DNA from: Syntrophales bacterium
GTDB taxonomy: Bacteria > Desulfobacterota > Syntrophia > Syntrophales > UBA2210
Direction: 5' to 3'
Assembly (NCBI GenBank): GCA_023228425.1
Contig: JALOBE010000006.1
Span: 43,501-107,500, forward strand
Length of the DNA stretch: 64,000 nt
Positions 40,381 through 49,311 of this stretch are shown piece by piece (position 1 is the first letter of the stretch; each line of letters begins with the position of its first letter). Under the pieces are notes generated by a model. The model was given only the letters and a program-made list of their open reading frames with translations, did not search any database and was not told the DNA's origin. The position numbers and the translations under genes were made by a program.

Positions 40381-42594
40381 ATGGTATCCAGCACATTACA
40401 AAATCCAGACTTATATTACGTGGGGCATGAAGGCCGGGAAGTCTTCTGGAACGCCCAGGCCTTCGAAATACCGCTGTTTCTCTTCACGGCGGTGGCTCTG
40501 GCGATATTCGCCTACGGTATCTACCGCCGCTGGCGCATGTGGAAGGCCATGGGTCTTCCTGAGACACGAACCGACAGGACCGGCGAACGGATCACCTCCC
40601 TCATCGTGAACGGCCTGTTTCAGGCGCGGACCTTCAAGGAGTCCTACGCCGGCATATTCCACGCCTTGATATTTTTTGGTTTTCTTGTTCTGATGTTAGG
40701 TGCCGCCGTCGATGCCTCGCAGTTTCACTTCGGCCTTCCCTTCTTTCACGGACCCTTCTACCTCTGGTTCTCACTGCTGATGGAGATATTCGGTCTTGCC
40801 GTACTGACCGGCGTGATTCTGGCCGTCATCCGGAGGTATATACAGAAGCCCGACCTGCTGGGATATCGGGGAGTGCCCGACAACCTTCCCGATGATGCCG
40901 TTGTGCTTGTCCTGCTGGCCCTCATCATCACGACGGGCTTCATAATCGAGGCCTTGAGGCTTCACGTGAACGTCAACGTCGACGGTTTTACCTGGGGTCA
41001 CTGGTCCTTCGTGGGCTACGCCCTGTCGAAGACCCTGGCCGGCGTGGACTACGGTACAACGATGACCCTTCACAAGGTTACCTGGTGGACGCACACGTTC
41101 ATTTCGCTGACCTTTATCGCCTACATCCCTTATTCGAGGCTCTTGCACATTTTCACCACATCGGCGAACTACTACCTCCGCGATCTGGAACCGACGGGTA
41201 CGCTCAAGCCTATCGCCGATTTTGAAAATGCCGAATCCTTCGGCGTGGGCCGGCTTGAGGAATTCACCTGGAAACAGATTTTTGATTCCGATGCCTGCAC
41301 CCGCTGCGGTCGGTGCCAGGACGGCTGTCCCGCCTATCTGTCGGGTAAACCGCTGTCACCGAAGAAGATGATCCAGGATATAAAAGAGCACTGGCTTGAA
41401 CGGGTTCCCGTCGTCCTGGCGGCGAAGGCCGCAGCCGGGAAAAACGGCGACGGAGAGGTCGAGATTCCTGAGCCCGAAAAAGCCCTGGTGGGCGAGGTCA
41501 TCGATCTCCATGAACTCTGGGCCTGTACCAACTGCATGTATTGTATGGAAAACTGCCCCGCCCTGATCGAGCATGTGCCGAAGATCGTAGAGATGCGCCA
41601 GTACAAGGTCCTCATGGAAGCAGACTTTTCGCCGGAACTGCAGCTTACCTACAGGAACATGGAAAACAACTCCAACCCCTGGGGCGTGGGAGCCCATCTC
41701 CGCGGCCAATGGGCCAAGGAAGCGGGTGTCCCGACGCTGGCGGAGAACCCGGAGGCGGAATACCTCTTCTACGTGGGGTGCTCCGGTTCCTTTGACGACC
41801 AGGGCAAGAAGGTCAGCATCGCCTTCGCGAAAATCCTCCAGGCCGCCGGTGTCAGTTTCGCCATTCTCGGCGAGGAGGAAGGTTGTTGCGGCGATTCGGC
41901 CATGCGGGGCGGCAACGAGTATCTCTACCAGACGCAGGCCCAGATGAACATCGAGGTCATGAACGGTTACGGTGTCAGGAAGATCATCTGTACCTGTCCC
42001 CACGGCTACAACGCCCTCAAGAAAGACTACCCCCATTTCGGCGGGAATTTCGAAGTCTATCACCACACGGAGATTATAGCCCGTCTGATCACCGAGGGTA
42101 AGATTGCGCTGAAAAAACCCTTTGAGGGCGTGACAACCTACCACGACTCATGCTTCCTCGGCCGGTACAACAATATCTACGAACAGCCGAGAAAAATTCT
42201 GCAGGCCATTCCCGGGTCAAAACTGGTTGAGATGAAGAGTACCCGGACCAAATCCTTCTGCTGCGGTGCCGGTGGTGCCCGCATGTGGATGGAAGAGGAC
42301 ATCGGAGAGCGGATCAACGACATGCGGGCCGCCCAGGCCATAGAGGCAAAGGCCGATACCATAGCCGTGGCCTGTCCTTTCTGTCTGACCATGATGGCCG
42401 ACGGCATCAAAGATCACGCGAGGGAAGAATCGATGAAGTCCATCGACATAGCAGAAATCGTCTGGTACTCCATGGGCCTGGAAGGGCAGGCGGCTCCGGC
42501 AGAAGCGGAAACTCCGGCACCGGAGGAAGCTGAGGCGGATGCCCCCGCTGAAACGGCAGAGCCGGAAGCGGCTGATGAGACGAAGGACGCCTGA
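40381..42594 (+). CDS. Membrane Fe-S/cytochrome b oxidoreductase linking ETF to quinone (EMO-type, HdrD-like)
   Basis: The 737-residue protein has an N-terminal membrane domain of about six helices (residues 20-260, similar to nitrate reductase gamma subunits, with conserved His for b haems). Two [4Fe-4S] motifs follow, CTRCGRCQDGCP (about 304) and CTNCMYCMENCP (about 381). Two CCG domains carry GCCGDSAMRGGN (about 500) and FCCGAGGARMW (about 626), as in HdrD. Proteins of this build next to etfBA were shown in syntrophs and Geobacter to be ETF:methylmenaquinone oxidoreductases. The last 40 residues are a low-complexity acidic Ala/Pro/Glu tail. GAGGAGG precedes the ATG. Confidence 0.9.
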   Translation: MVSSTLQNPDLYYVGHEGREVFWNAQAFEIPLFLFTAVALAIFAYGIYRRWRMWKAMGLPETRTDRTGERITSLIVNGLFQARTFKESYAGIFHALIFFGFLVLMLGAAVDASQFHFGLPFFHGPFYLWFSLLMEIFGLAVLTGVILAVIRRYIQKPDLLGYRGVPDNLPDDAVVLVLLALIITTGFIIEALRLHVNVNVDGFTWGHWSFVGYALSKTLAGVDYGTTMTLHKVTWWTHTFISLTFIAYIPYSRLLHIFTTSANYYLRDLEPTGTLKPIADFENAESFGVGRLEEFTWKQIFDSDACTRCGRCQDGCPAYLSGKPLSPKKMIQDIKEHWLERVPVVLAAKAAAGKNGDGEVEIPEPEKALVGEVIDLHELWACTNCMYCMENCPALIEHVPKIVEMRQYKVLMEADFSPELQLTYRNMENNSNPWGVGAHLRGQWAKEAGVPTLAENPEAEYLFYVGCSGSFDDQGKKVSIAFAKILQAAGVSFAILGEEEGCCGDSAMRGGNEYLYQTQAQMNIEVMNGYGVRKIICTCPHGYNALKKDYPHFGGNFEVYHHTEIIARLITEGKIALKKPFEGVTTYHDSCFLGRYNNIYEQPRKILQAIPGSKLVEMKSTRTKSFCCGAGGARMWMEEDIGERINDMRAAQAIEAKADTIAVACPFCLTMMADGIKDHAREESMKSIDIAEIVWYSMGLEGQAAPAEAETPAPEEAEADAPAETAEPEAADETKDA

Positions 42595-42624
42595 TTTCGC
42601 GGGGCACCAGTCTGGTGTAAGAAC

Positions 42625-42657
42625 AAAGCCCCCGGGGCCGTCGGCTCCGGGGGCTTT
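42625..42657. terminator. Strong bidirectional terminator after the ETF cluster
   Basis: AAAGCCCCCGG (42625-42635) pairs exactly with CCGGGGGCTTT (42647-42657). The A and T tracts at the two ends allow termination in both directions. A small CACCA/TGGTG hairpin stands just upstream (42605-42617). Confidence 0.8.
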
Positions 42658-42673
42658 CACATAAGGATCATCC

Positions 42674-43129
42674 ATGAAACGCATACTCATTGTCTATCAT
42701 TCCCAGGGGGGAACCACGGAATCCATGGCCCGGGCGCTTCACCGGGGCGCTTTATCGATACATCACACGGAAGTGGTTCTCAAGCGGGCCTCCGAGGCGA
42801 CGGCGGAGGATCTGCTTGCCTGTGACGGTATCGCCTTGGGGACACCTGAATATTTCGGGTACATGGCGGGCATGATGAAGGATTTCTTTGACAGGACTTT
42901 TTACAGCGTCCAGGGGAAGGTCTTCAGAAAGCCCTTCGTGGTTTTCATCAGTGCCGGCAATGACGGGACGGGGGCTCTGAATAGTATCGAGCGAATCTCC
43001 AAGGGGTACCGGTTCAAAACCGTCCATGATCCCGTCATCGTCCGCGGCGGGGTGACGAAGACCGACCTGGCCCGGTGCGAAGAGCTTGGCGCGGTGCTTG
43101 CCGCGGGACTCGATCTGGGAATCTATTGA
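42674..43129 (+). CDS. Flavodoxin-like protein
   Basis: The 151-residue protein has the FMN phosphate-binding loop of flavodoxins (IVYHSQGGTTESMA, about residues 6-19), GTPEYFGYMAGMMKDFFDR (about 57-75), typical of the multimeric flavodoxin/WrbA-like group, and a third strand ending VVFISAGNDGTGA. It has no signal peptide. It could carry electrons or reduce quinones. It is separated from the ETF cluster by a terminator, so co-transcription is doubtful. Confidence 0.85.
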   Translation: MKRILIVYHSQGGTTESMARALHRGALSIHHTEVVLKRASEATAEDLLACDGIALGTPEYFGYMAGMMKDFFDRTFYSVQGKVFRKPFVVFISAGNDGTGALNSIERISKGYRFKTVHDPVIVRGGVTKTDLARCEELGAVLAAGLDLGIY

Positions 43130-43192
43130 GCCGCTCCGTAATGCCGGCGTTCGTGATCCGCTCTTTTTCCGGGGCTGTGAGACCTGGATTAT

Positions 43193-43297
43193 CCCTTGTG
43201 CCATTCCGATCGCTTTCCTCCGCCATATGGACTGTTTCCTCCGTCCCTTCAACCGTTCCATCCGTCACCCGGACTACCTCCTCCGTCATTTCGACCG
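43193..43297. repeat. Degenerate 21-base tandem repeat, four to five units
   Basis: Units at 43214-43234, 43235-43255, 43256-43276 and 43277-43297 share a TTYCYTCCGYC core at 21-base spacing; a weaker unit lies at 43193-43213. The last unit contains the left end of the hairpin element below (CCGTCATTTCGACCG). A plus-strand frame across it gives a Pro-rich 7-residue repeat, but it has no credible start context. Confidence 0.65.
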
Positions 43298-43365
43298 CAG
43301 GGAGAAATCTTTCACACTGATGGCGGCAACGAAAGATTTCTCGTCGCTTCGCTCCTCGAAATGAC
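43285..43365. repeat. 81-base palindromic element (REP/MITE-like)
   Basis: The ends GTCATTTCGA and TCGAAATGAC are exact inverted repeats, and inside them GAGAAATCTTTC (43302-43313) pairs exactly with GAAAGATTTCTC (43331-43342). Similar palindromes with a GTCATTTCGACC start are, from memory, common intergenic repeats in other bacterial genomes. Tandem repeats flank it on both sides. Confidence 0.75.
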
Positions 43366-43530
43366 GGTACCTGTTCGCTCTTCGAGATGACGGAATATAA
43401 AGGCTCCTCGAAATGACGGTACATCAAAGGCTCCTTGAGGCGGTGCATCAAGGGCTTCTTGAAATGAAGGAGTGTCGGGGTTTCTCGGAATGGCGGTGTC
43501 CCGGGCGTTCCTTGAAACGACTGAATTCAA
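43350..43530. repeat. Degenerate 26-base tandem repeat, seven units
   Basis: Seven units of 24-27 bases start at 43350, 43376, 43402, 43429, 43453, 43479 and 43505, each based on a core like GGCTCCTCGAAATGACGG. The first overlaps the right end of the palindromic element, so the array seems to have grown out of that end. The period is not a multiple of three, which argues against coding. The gap 43130-43700 holds only these repeats and a 170-base stretch before fmt without clear features. Confidence 0.75.
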
Positions 43531-43700
43531 TGGTCCCGTCGTGGACGTGTGGAAGTAATGGAGAGAATGTGGTACATACTACCTGTTGCGTCGTCGAGGA
43601 TGATAAACTTGTAAAAAGTGCCCAGGTACGCCTCAGTGACGAAAGAGTGAGCGCACTGAAGCATCCGGATTTTGTGCAAGTTCGTCAAGGATGGGGATAC

Positions 43701-44642
43701 ATGAAGCCCACCATACTGTTCATGGGGACTCCCGAATTTGCGGTGCCGTCGTTGGATGGCCTGCTCAGGGCCGGCTTCCCGGTTCTGGGAGTGGTCACAC
43801 AACCGGAACGGCCCAGGGGACGGGGCCGGAAACCGTCGCCGACGCCGGTGAAGGCCTTTGCCGGGAAGGCGGGCATTGCCGTCCATGAACCCGAGCGGGT
43901 AAGGGACGGGGATTTCCTTGATGTCTTTCGGGATATGAGGCCTGACATGGTTGTTCTCGTGGCTTTTGGACAGATTCTTCCCCGGGAAATCATCGATGTT
44001 CCTCCGTTGGGCTGCCTCAACGTGCACCCGTCTCTTCTGCCCCGATACCGCGGGGCCGCTCCCGTCAACCGCGCGATCATGAACGGTGATACCGTAACGG
44101 GCGTTTCAATCATCGCGATGGACGAGGGGGTCGATTCAGGTGACGTGCTCCTCCAGAGAGAAACCGCCATAGAGCCGGAAGAGACCTGGGGAGATCTGTC
44201 CCGGCGGCTGTCTCTGATGGGCTCTGAACTGCTCGTGGAAGCCGTGCGGGCCGTCGCGGCCGGTACGGCACGGAGGACCCCTCAGGACCACGCCCTGGCC
44301 ACACAGGCCCCCCGGATTACACCGGACACGGGGCATATCGACTGGAGCCGGCCCGCGGAAGAAATCGTCAACCTGATACGGGGCCTTTCGCCGAAGCCCT
44401 GTGCATATTCATTCCTCAGGGACCGGAAACTGAAAATATATTACGCCCGTGCCGGCAAGGAAAAAGCTTCCGGGGAAAAAGCTCCGGGGACTCTGGGAGG
44501 ACTGGTTGAATCAGGTCTCCAGGTGATGGCCGGTGATCGGCATGTGTACCTGCAGGATGTTCAGATGGAGGGAAGAAAGCGCCTTCCCGTTGACCTCTTT
44601 CTCCGGGGGTTTCCCCTGTCCTATGACGATATTCTGGAATAA
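43701..44642 (+). CDS. fmt: Methionyl-tRNA formyltransferase
   Basis: Fmt formylates initiator Met-tRNA. The 313-residue protein has ILFMGTPEFAVPSLDGLL at the start, the formyl-donor site motif HPSLLPRYRGAAPVNRAI (about 108), the catalytic region GVSIIAMDEGVDSGDVLLQ and a C-terminal OB-fold domain (about residues 205-313). The usual partner def is not adjacent. The DUF3047 gene starts inside its last codons. Confidence 0.96.
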   Translation: MKPTILFMGTPEFAVPSLDGLLRAGFPVLGVVTQPERPRGRGRKPSPTPVKAFAGKAGIAVHEPERVRDGDFLDVFRDMRPDMVVLVAFGQILPREIIDVPPLGCLNVHPSLLPRYRGAAPVNRAIMNGDTVTGVSIIAMDEGVDSGDVLLQRETAIEPEETWGDLSRRLSLMGSELLVEAVRAVAAGTARRTPQDHALATQAPRITPDTGHIDWSRPAEEIVNLIRGLSPKPCAYSFLRDRKLKIYYARAGKEKASGEKAPGTLGGLVESGLQVMAGDRHVYLQDVQMEGRKRLPVDLFLRGFPLSYDDILE

Positions 44643-45462
44643 CGTCTTCAGGCGCTGTGATGGGGCGGTTCATGCCCGGACGGGAAGATTGCAGCGCCTG
44701 CGTGCCGGTTTTTGTGTCTGCCTCGGGGCGGCAATCGTCGTCTCGTCTTTCGCGAGTCCCGTCCGGGGCGCCGCCGGTTTCTTTGTCGGTTTTCGCGCCG
44801 ATGCGGCAGCGACCGAAGAAACAGTTCCCGAAGGCTGGGAGCATGTGACCTACCTGGGCAGGAATCCCAACCATTTCACCTTCGAAGAGGACAAAGGGAT
44901 CATGGCGGTACGCGTACGAAGCCGCAACAGCGTATCCGCCCTCATGGCGGTGCCCGATGTCGATCTTGGTGATTATTCCCGCCTGTCCTGGCGATGGCAG
45001 GTCAATCGCGTGGTGGGCATGGCCCGGGAAGACCGGCGGGACCGGAACGACAGCGCCGCCCGGGTTCGGGTGATCTTCGGAACTGACCGCCCGCAGGCTC
45101 CCTCGGGCCGCGAAATTCTGAGACGGGTTCTCGAAACACGGGGCATCGACATGGGTGAGGGGGCCGACGAACCTCCGGGTCTGAAGATCGACTACATCTG
45201 GGGAAACCACTTTCCCCCGGGGACGGTTATCGATTATGCCGGGGCACGGGGCCACAAGGTGATTTTCTTGCGAGCGGGCAATGAACATGCCGGTACATGG
45301 GTCCGGGAGGAGCGGGACCTTCTGAAGGATTTCGACGAATGCTTCCACGGATCCCCGGAAATGCTCAGGGCCATTCTCGTTCTTTCCGATACGGACCGGA
45401 CCAACGAAGGCGTTACGGCCCTTTTCAGCGACATTGTCCTCAAGAGGTCCGGGGAACCATGA
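44623..45462 (+). CDS. DUF3047 family secreted protein
   Basis: The protein of about 279 residues has an N-terminal hydrophobic segment (LRAGFCVCLGAAIVVSSFASP) with a likely Sec cleavage near VRG/AA. A DUF3047-type body follows: a WRWQVNRVV motif, then DDSAARVRVIFG-like NDSAARVRVIFGTD, and IDYIWGN near the middle. The function is unknown; the fold is probably a periplasmic beta sandwich. The start could be ATG 44623 (20-base overlap with fmt) or TTG 44689. Its stop overlaps rsmB by four bases. Confidence 0.78.
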   Translation: MTIFWNNVFRRCDGAVHARTGRLQRLRAGFCVCLGAAIVVSSFASPVRGAAGFFVGFRADAAATEETVPEGWEHVTYLGRNPNHFTFEEDKGIMAVRVRSRNSVSALMAVPDVDLGDYSRLSWRWQVNRVVGMAREDRRDRNDSAARVRVIFGTDRPQAPSGREILRRVLETRGIDMGEGADEPPGLKIDYIWGNHFPPGTVIDYAGARGHKVIFLRAGNEHAGTWVREERDLLKDFDECFHGSPEMLRAILVLSDTDRTNEGVTALFSDIVLKRSGEP

Positions 45463-46853
45463 GGGTTTTCGATCCCCGGAGAACTGCCGTGGATGTCCTG
45501 ACGAGGGTTGATGAGGATCGGTCGTTTCTCGAGCCGCTCCTGGCCGACCGGCTGTCCCGGGCGACTACCGCGGGTGAACAGGACCGGGCGCTGTTCACGG
45601 AACTGGCCTATGGAACGCTCCGCCTCCGGAATCGCCTGGACTGGGCTCTGGAGATGCACTACCGGGGTGATCCGGCGGCCATGGAAGGAGGTCTCAGAAC
45701 TATTATACGGGTCGCCCTGTACCAACTGCTCTGCATGGACCGTGTCCCGGACCACGCGGCGGTCAACGAGGCAGTGAAGCTTGCCAAGAGGCGCTTTCCC
45801 GGACGGCATGGGCTGGTGAACGCCCTGTTGAGAACTATCATTCGACGCCGTGACGAGGGACGTCTCTTTCCCGCCGGGGGGCGTGACACCCCCGAATTCC
45901 TGTCGCGGTACCACTCCCACCCCCTGTGGCTCGTGGAGTACTGGATAGACCGGTACGGTTTCCGGGAGACCCGCGATCTCTGTGAGGCCAACAACAGAAC
46001 GCCCCCCCTCACGTTCCGGGTGAACCGTCTTGTGACGGACCCTTCCGGGGCGATCCATTCCCTTGCCCGGGAAGGGATCACCGCCGGTCGAACCCGGTGG
46101 TCCTCCGACGGGCTGATGGTCGAGCGCAGGAAAGGACCGTCACGAGATCTCGAGTCTGTTCGGCGGGGTTACGTGCAGGCCCAGGACGAGGCCTCACAAC
46201 TGGTGTCCTTTCTGGTCGGGCCCCGTCCAGGCGAGCGCGTTCTCGATCTCTGTTCAGGTGCCGGTATCAAGTCCTGCCATCTCGCGGCACTGATGAACAA
46301 CCATGGAGCCATCACGGCCGTTGACATCAACGAGGCCAGGCTGGAGCAGGCCGGCGAACTGGCGGGGCTCGCCGGTGTGACCATCATCGAAAGGATTGCC
46401 GCCGACGGGCGGGAAATGCCCGGTCCGGCCTACCGGGAACAATTTGACAGGATTCTGCTTGACGCCCCCTGTACAGGATTGGGGACGGTCCGGCGGAAAC
46501 CGGAAATAAAGTGGTTCGCCGCCCCCGGAGACAGCCTTGACTGTGCAGGGCTCCAGGGGGAACTCCTGCGAGCCTGCCCGGCATACCTGAGGCCCGGGGG
46601 TGTTCTGGTGTATGCCACCTGTACCATGCGGTCAGCCGAAAATGAAAAGGTCATCGAAAGTTTCTTGCGCGAGAACAATGAATTCCGGCTTGTGAGACCC
46701 CCGAAAACCATCGATGTCGGCATGATCGACGGTGAAGGGTATTTCAGAACGGCACCGCATCGTCACGGGACGGACGGGTTTTTCGGTGCCGTCATGGTTA
46801 AGGGCGGTTCGTCATCGACGTTCCATGAGGGGTTCCGACGGCAAAACAATTGA
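45459..46853 (+). CDS. rsmB: 16S rRNA (cytosine-967-C5)-methyltransferase RsmB
   Basis: RsmB methylates C967 of 16S rRNA. The 464-residue protein has an N-terminal NusB-like RNA-binding domain (about residues 1-140) and a C-terminal methyltransferase domain. The latter has the SAM motif VLDLCSGAGIKSCHLA, the DAPCTGLGTVRRKPEIKW motif (Cys near 337) and ATCTMRSAENE (catalytic Cys near 388, with TCT in place of the common TCS). The ATG at 45459 overlaps the DUF3047 stop. fmt-DUF3047-rsmB form a tight operon. Confidence 0.95.
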   Translation: MRVFDPRRTAVDVLTRVDEDRSFLEPLLADRLSRATTAGEQDRALFTELAYGTLRLRNRLDWALEMHYRGDPAAMEGGLRTIIRVALYQLLCMDRVPDHAAVNEAVKLAKRRFPGRHGLVNALLRTIIRRRDEGRLFPAGGRDTPEFLSRYHSHPLWLVEYWIDRYGFRETRDLCEANNRTPPLTFRVNRLVTDPSGAIHSLAREGITAGRTRWSSDGLMVERRKGPSRDLESVRRGYVQAQDEASQLVSFLVGPRPGERVLDLCSGAGIKSCHLAALMNNHGAITAVDINEARLEQAGELAGLAGVTIIERIAADGREMPGPAYREQFDRILLDAPCTGLGTVRRKPEIKWFAAPGDSLDCAGLQGELLRACPAYLRPGGVLVYATCTMRSAENEKVIESFLRENNEFRLVRPPKTIDVGMIDGEGYFRTAPHRHGTDGFFGAVMVKGGSSSTFHEGFRRQNN

Positions 46854-46946
46854 CTTTGAAAGGAAAAAAAGGTATTTGAATCGCGCCGATTCCGCGCCTG
46901 TTCCTGTGGGAAACAACGTGGAAATCTTTTAACAGAGGAGAAACAC

Positions 46947-47576
46947 ATGGTACTGAAACAGATGCAGGTGAGCCCCATGGTGGTTTTCGCCTATCTCCTG
47001 GGTGACAAACAGAGCGGTGAAGCGCTTGTCATCGATCCGGCGGCGAACATTCCATCCATCGTCGAGGAAGCGAGGCGTCACGGTCTGACCATCAAGTATA
47101 TTGTCAATACCCACGGGCACGTGGACCATATCGCCGGTAACGCGGAGATGAAGGAAGCGACCGGAGCCGACATAATTATTCACGAGGATGACGCCGGGAT
47201 GCTTACGGGGACGCCCCCGACAATGCTGAGGATGTTCGGTGCCTCGCCCTCACCTCCGGCGGATCGCACCGTCCGTCACGGCGACACCATAGAGGCAGGA
47301 TCACTGTCATTGAAGGTGATCCACGTTCCCGGTCACTCTCCGGGAGGAATGGCCCTTTACATGCCGGGGTACGTATTTACCGGGGACACGCTGTTCGTAG
47401 AGGCCGTGGGACGGTCCGATCTTCCGGGCGGATCCTGGCCGGTCATGCTCCAGTCTATACGGGAAAGGTTGCTGACTCTTCCCGATGATACCCTGGTGCT
47501 GCCGGGCCACAACTATGGAAGGAGACCCACATCCACTATAGGGCACGAGAAAGCCAACAATCCCTTTTTGCGCTGA
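46947..47576 (+). CDS. MBL-fold metallohydrolase (glyoxalase II-like)
   Basis: The 209-residue protein has the metal motif THGHVDH (about 55-61), HVPGHSPGG, FTGDTLF and a C-terminal LPGHNYG. These supply all ligands of the two-metal MBL site. It is shorter than true glyoxalase II and lacks that enzyme's C-terminal substrate domain, so it is a YcbL-like thioesterase or hydrolase. GAGGAG precedes the ATG. A purC remnant follows directly after its stop. Confidence 0.9.
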   Translation: MVLKQMQVSPMVVFAYLLGDKQSGEALVIDPAANIPSIVEEARRHGLTIKYIVNTHGHVDHIAGNAEMKEATGADIIIHEDDAGMLTGTPPTMLRMFGASPSPPADRTVRHGDTIEAGSLSLKVIHVPGHSPGGMALYMPGYVFTGDTLFVEAVGRSDLPGGSWPVMLQSIRERLLTLPDDTLVLPGHNYGRRPTSTIGHEKANNPFLR

Positions 47577-48086
47577 CCGGGAGATCGCGCTTCCGTCGGG
47601 ACTGAAGGAATTTTCTCCCCTGGACGAACCGATTGTCCCCCCCTCGACGAAGGCGGTGCCCGGAAGCCATGACGAGCCGATGACCCTGGAAGATATGAAG
47701 AAATGCATCGGAGAAGAGCATGCCCGCGAGGTCATCGATATCAGTCTGCGGGTGTACCGGCCGGCTTCTGAAATCACCGCCGGGGCAGGGATGGTTATCG
47801 GCGATACGAAAATGGAGTTCGGTATCAGAAACGGGCGGCTTCTTCTGATCGACGAGCTGTTGACGCCGGACTCATCCCGCTTCCGGCTCAAGAAGGATCC
47901 GGATGCCGGTAAAAGACCCGAAAGTTTTGACAAACAGTACCTCCGTGATTATCTTACGGCCGTACGATGGAATAAAGAGCCGCCTGCTCCTCTTTTCTGC
48001 CCGCCCATGTCATAGCCCGGACGAGAGAGCGCTACGATGATGTGCTGAAACGTATCACCGGGGCGGGGGAAGCGTGGCGGCAATGA
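47577..48086 (+). pseudogene. purC: Truncated and frameshifted SAICAR synthetase (purC) remnant
   Basis: The frame downstream of the MBL gene encodes only the C-terminal part of PurC: LPSGLKEF, DEPIVPPSTKAVPGSHDEP, GDTKMEFGIRNGRLLLIDEL, then LTPDSSRF and FDKQYLRDYL, WNKEPPAP. The N-terminal roughly 115 residues, with the ATP site, are absent; the MBL gene lies in their place. Near 47985-47997 the frame shifts: the original frame ends at a stop at 48013, while the true PurC C-terminus (HVIARTRERYDDVLKRITG) continues in another frame to 48086. Two independent lesions make this a pseudogene. Confidence 0.85.
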
Positions 48087-48135
48087 TCGGTCCTGCCAGG
48101 AAGGTCATGCTCCCGCTTACAGTATTCGAAAAACC

Positions 48136-49194
48136 ATGAGAGAAGACTACTACACAATCCTCGGTGTCGACAGAAACGCGTCAGACGACGAAATCAAGAG
48201 GAACTACCGGAAACTGGCTCTGAAGTATCATCCGGACCGGAACCCGGGAGATCTTGAAGCGGAGGAGAATTTCAAGAAAGCCGCCGAGGCCTATGAAGTC
48301 CTTCGGGACCAGGAGAAGCGGGCCATTTATGACCGGTACGGCCATGAAGGTCTCAACGGAACGGGATTCAGGGGATTTTCCGGCTTCGACGATATATTTT
48401 CCAGCTTCGGCGATATATTCGAAGATGTTTTCGGGTTCAGGGGGCGCAGGACCCAGTCGAGAACGGCCCCCCGGCCCGGAGCGGACCTTCGCTACGATAT
48501 GTCCATTTCCTTCATGGATGCCGTTTCGGGCGTCACCACCGACATAGATATTCAACGGCTCGAGAACTGTCCCGGGTGCAGCGGTCATGGAACGGCTCCC
48601 GGAACGGAACCGGCACTCTGTCCAACCTGCCGCGGCGTGGGACAGGTGACGCGATCGAGCGGCTTTTTCAGCGTCAGTTCAACCTGCCCCCAGTGTCGCG
48701 GCGCGGGGAGGGTCATCGAGAATCCCTGCCGGGAATGCCGGGGCGCCGGGAAGGTCGAAGTCACCAAGAAGGTGCAGGTGAGAATTCCTCCGGGAGTGGA
48801 AACGGGCGTCCGCCTCCGTCTTCGCGGAGAAGGAGAGGAGGGGATCTTCGGCGGTCCCCGAGGCGATCTTTATGTCTTTATACACGCCGAACCCCACGAC
48901 TATTTTCGCCGGGAAGGCGATACCCTTTACTGTGAAGTTCCCGTTCCCATGACCTTGGCGGCCCTTGGAGGCGAAGTGGACGTACCCACCCTCGATGGCG
49001 TCGAAAAGATCAAGATCCCCCGGGGAACACAGCACGGACGCCTCTTCCGCCTGAAAGGCAGGGGGGTTCCCCACCTCCGCGGCTCCGGGCGAGGGGATCA
49101 GGTTATCCAGGTTGCCGTTGAAGTGCCGACGGACCTGAGCAAGAAGGAAGAAAAGCTCCTCAAGGAATTCATGAAGTTGCGGGAAGGCCGTTGA
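48136..49194 (+). CDS. dnaJ: Chaperone protein DnaJ
   Basis: DnaJ delivers clients to DnaK and stimulates its ATPase. The 352-residue protein has a J domain with YHPDRNPGD (HPD near residue 32), a Gly/Phe-rich linker (about 75-105), and four zinc motifs (CPGCSGHG, CPTCRGVG, CPQCRGAG, CRECRGAG, about 144-205). Two C-terminal client domains follow. It is a full type I DnaJ, slightly short. dnaK and grpE are not nearby, so it may be a second DnaJ. Confidence 0.95.
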   Translation: MREDYYTILGVDRNASDDEIKRNYRKLALKYHPDRNPGDLEAEENFKKAAEAYEVLRDQEKRAIYDRYGHEGLNGTGFRGFSGFDDIFSSFGDIFEDVFGFRGRRTQSRTAPRPGADLRYDMSISFMDAVSGVTTDIDIQRLENCPGCSGHGTAPGTEPALCPTCRGVGQVTRSSGFFSVSSTCPQCRGAGRVIENPCRECRGAGKVEVTKKVQVRIPPGVETGVRLRLRGEGEEGIFGGPRGDLYVFIHAEPHDYFRREGDTLYCEVPVPMTLAALGGEVDVPTLDGVEKIKIPRGTQHGRLFRLKGRGVPHLRGSGRGDQVIQVAVEVPTDLSKKEEKLLKEFMKLREGR

Positions 49195-49311
49195 CGGGTA
49201 TCACTCGGCGGTCTTTGCACCTTGACAGGGGAGGGTGACTTTTCTATATATCCGCCAGTTCACATCACCGGGACGGAAACGAGAACCAGGGAAAAGAAAG
49301 GGTCCTGCCCC

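Noticed and set aside
43196..43390. Small protein with a Pro-rich 7-residue repeat
   Set aside because: The frame follows from the 21-base repeat, breaks off at the palindrome and 26-base array, and lacks a ribosome site.
43193..43530. CRISPR array
   Set aside because: The units are contiguous and degenerate with no unique spacers, and no cas genes are present.
48136..49194. CbpA-type DnaJ homologue
   Set aside because: All four zinc-finger motifs are present, so it is a full type I DnaJ.
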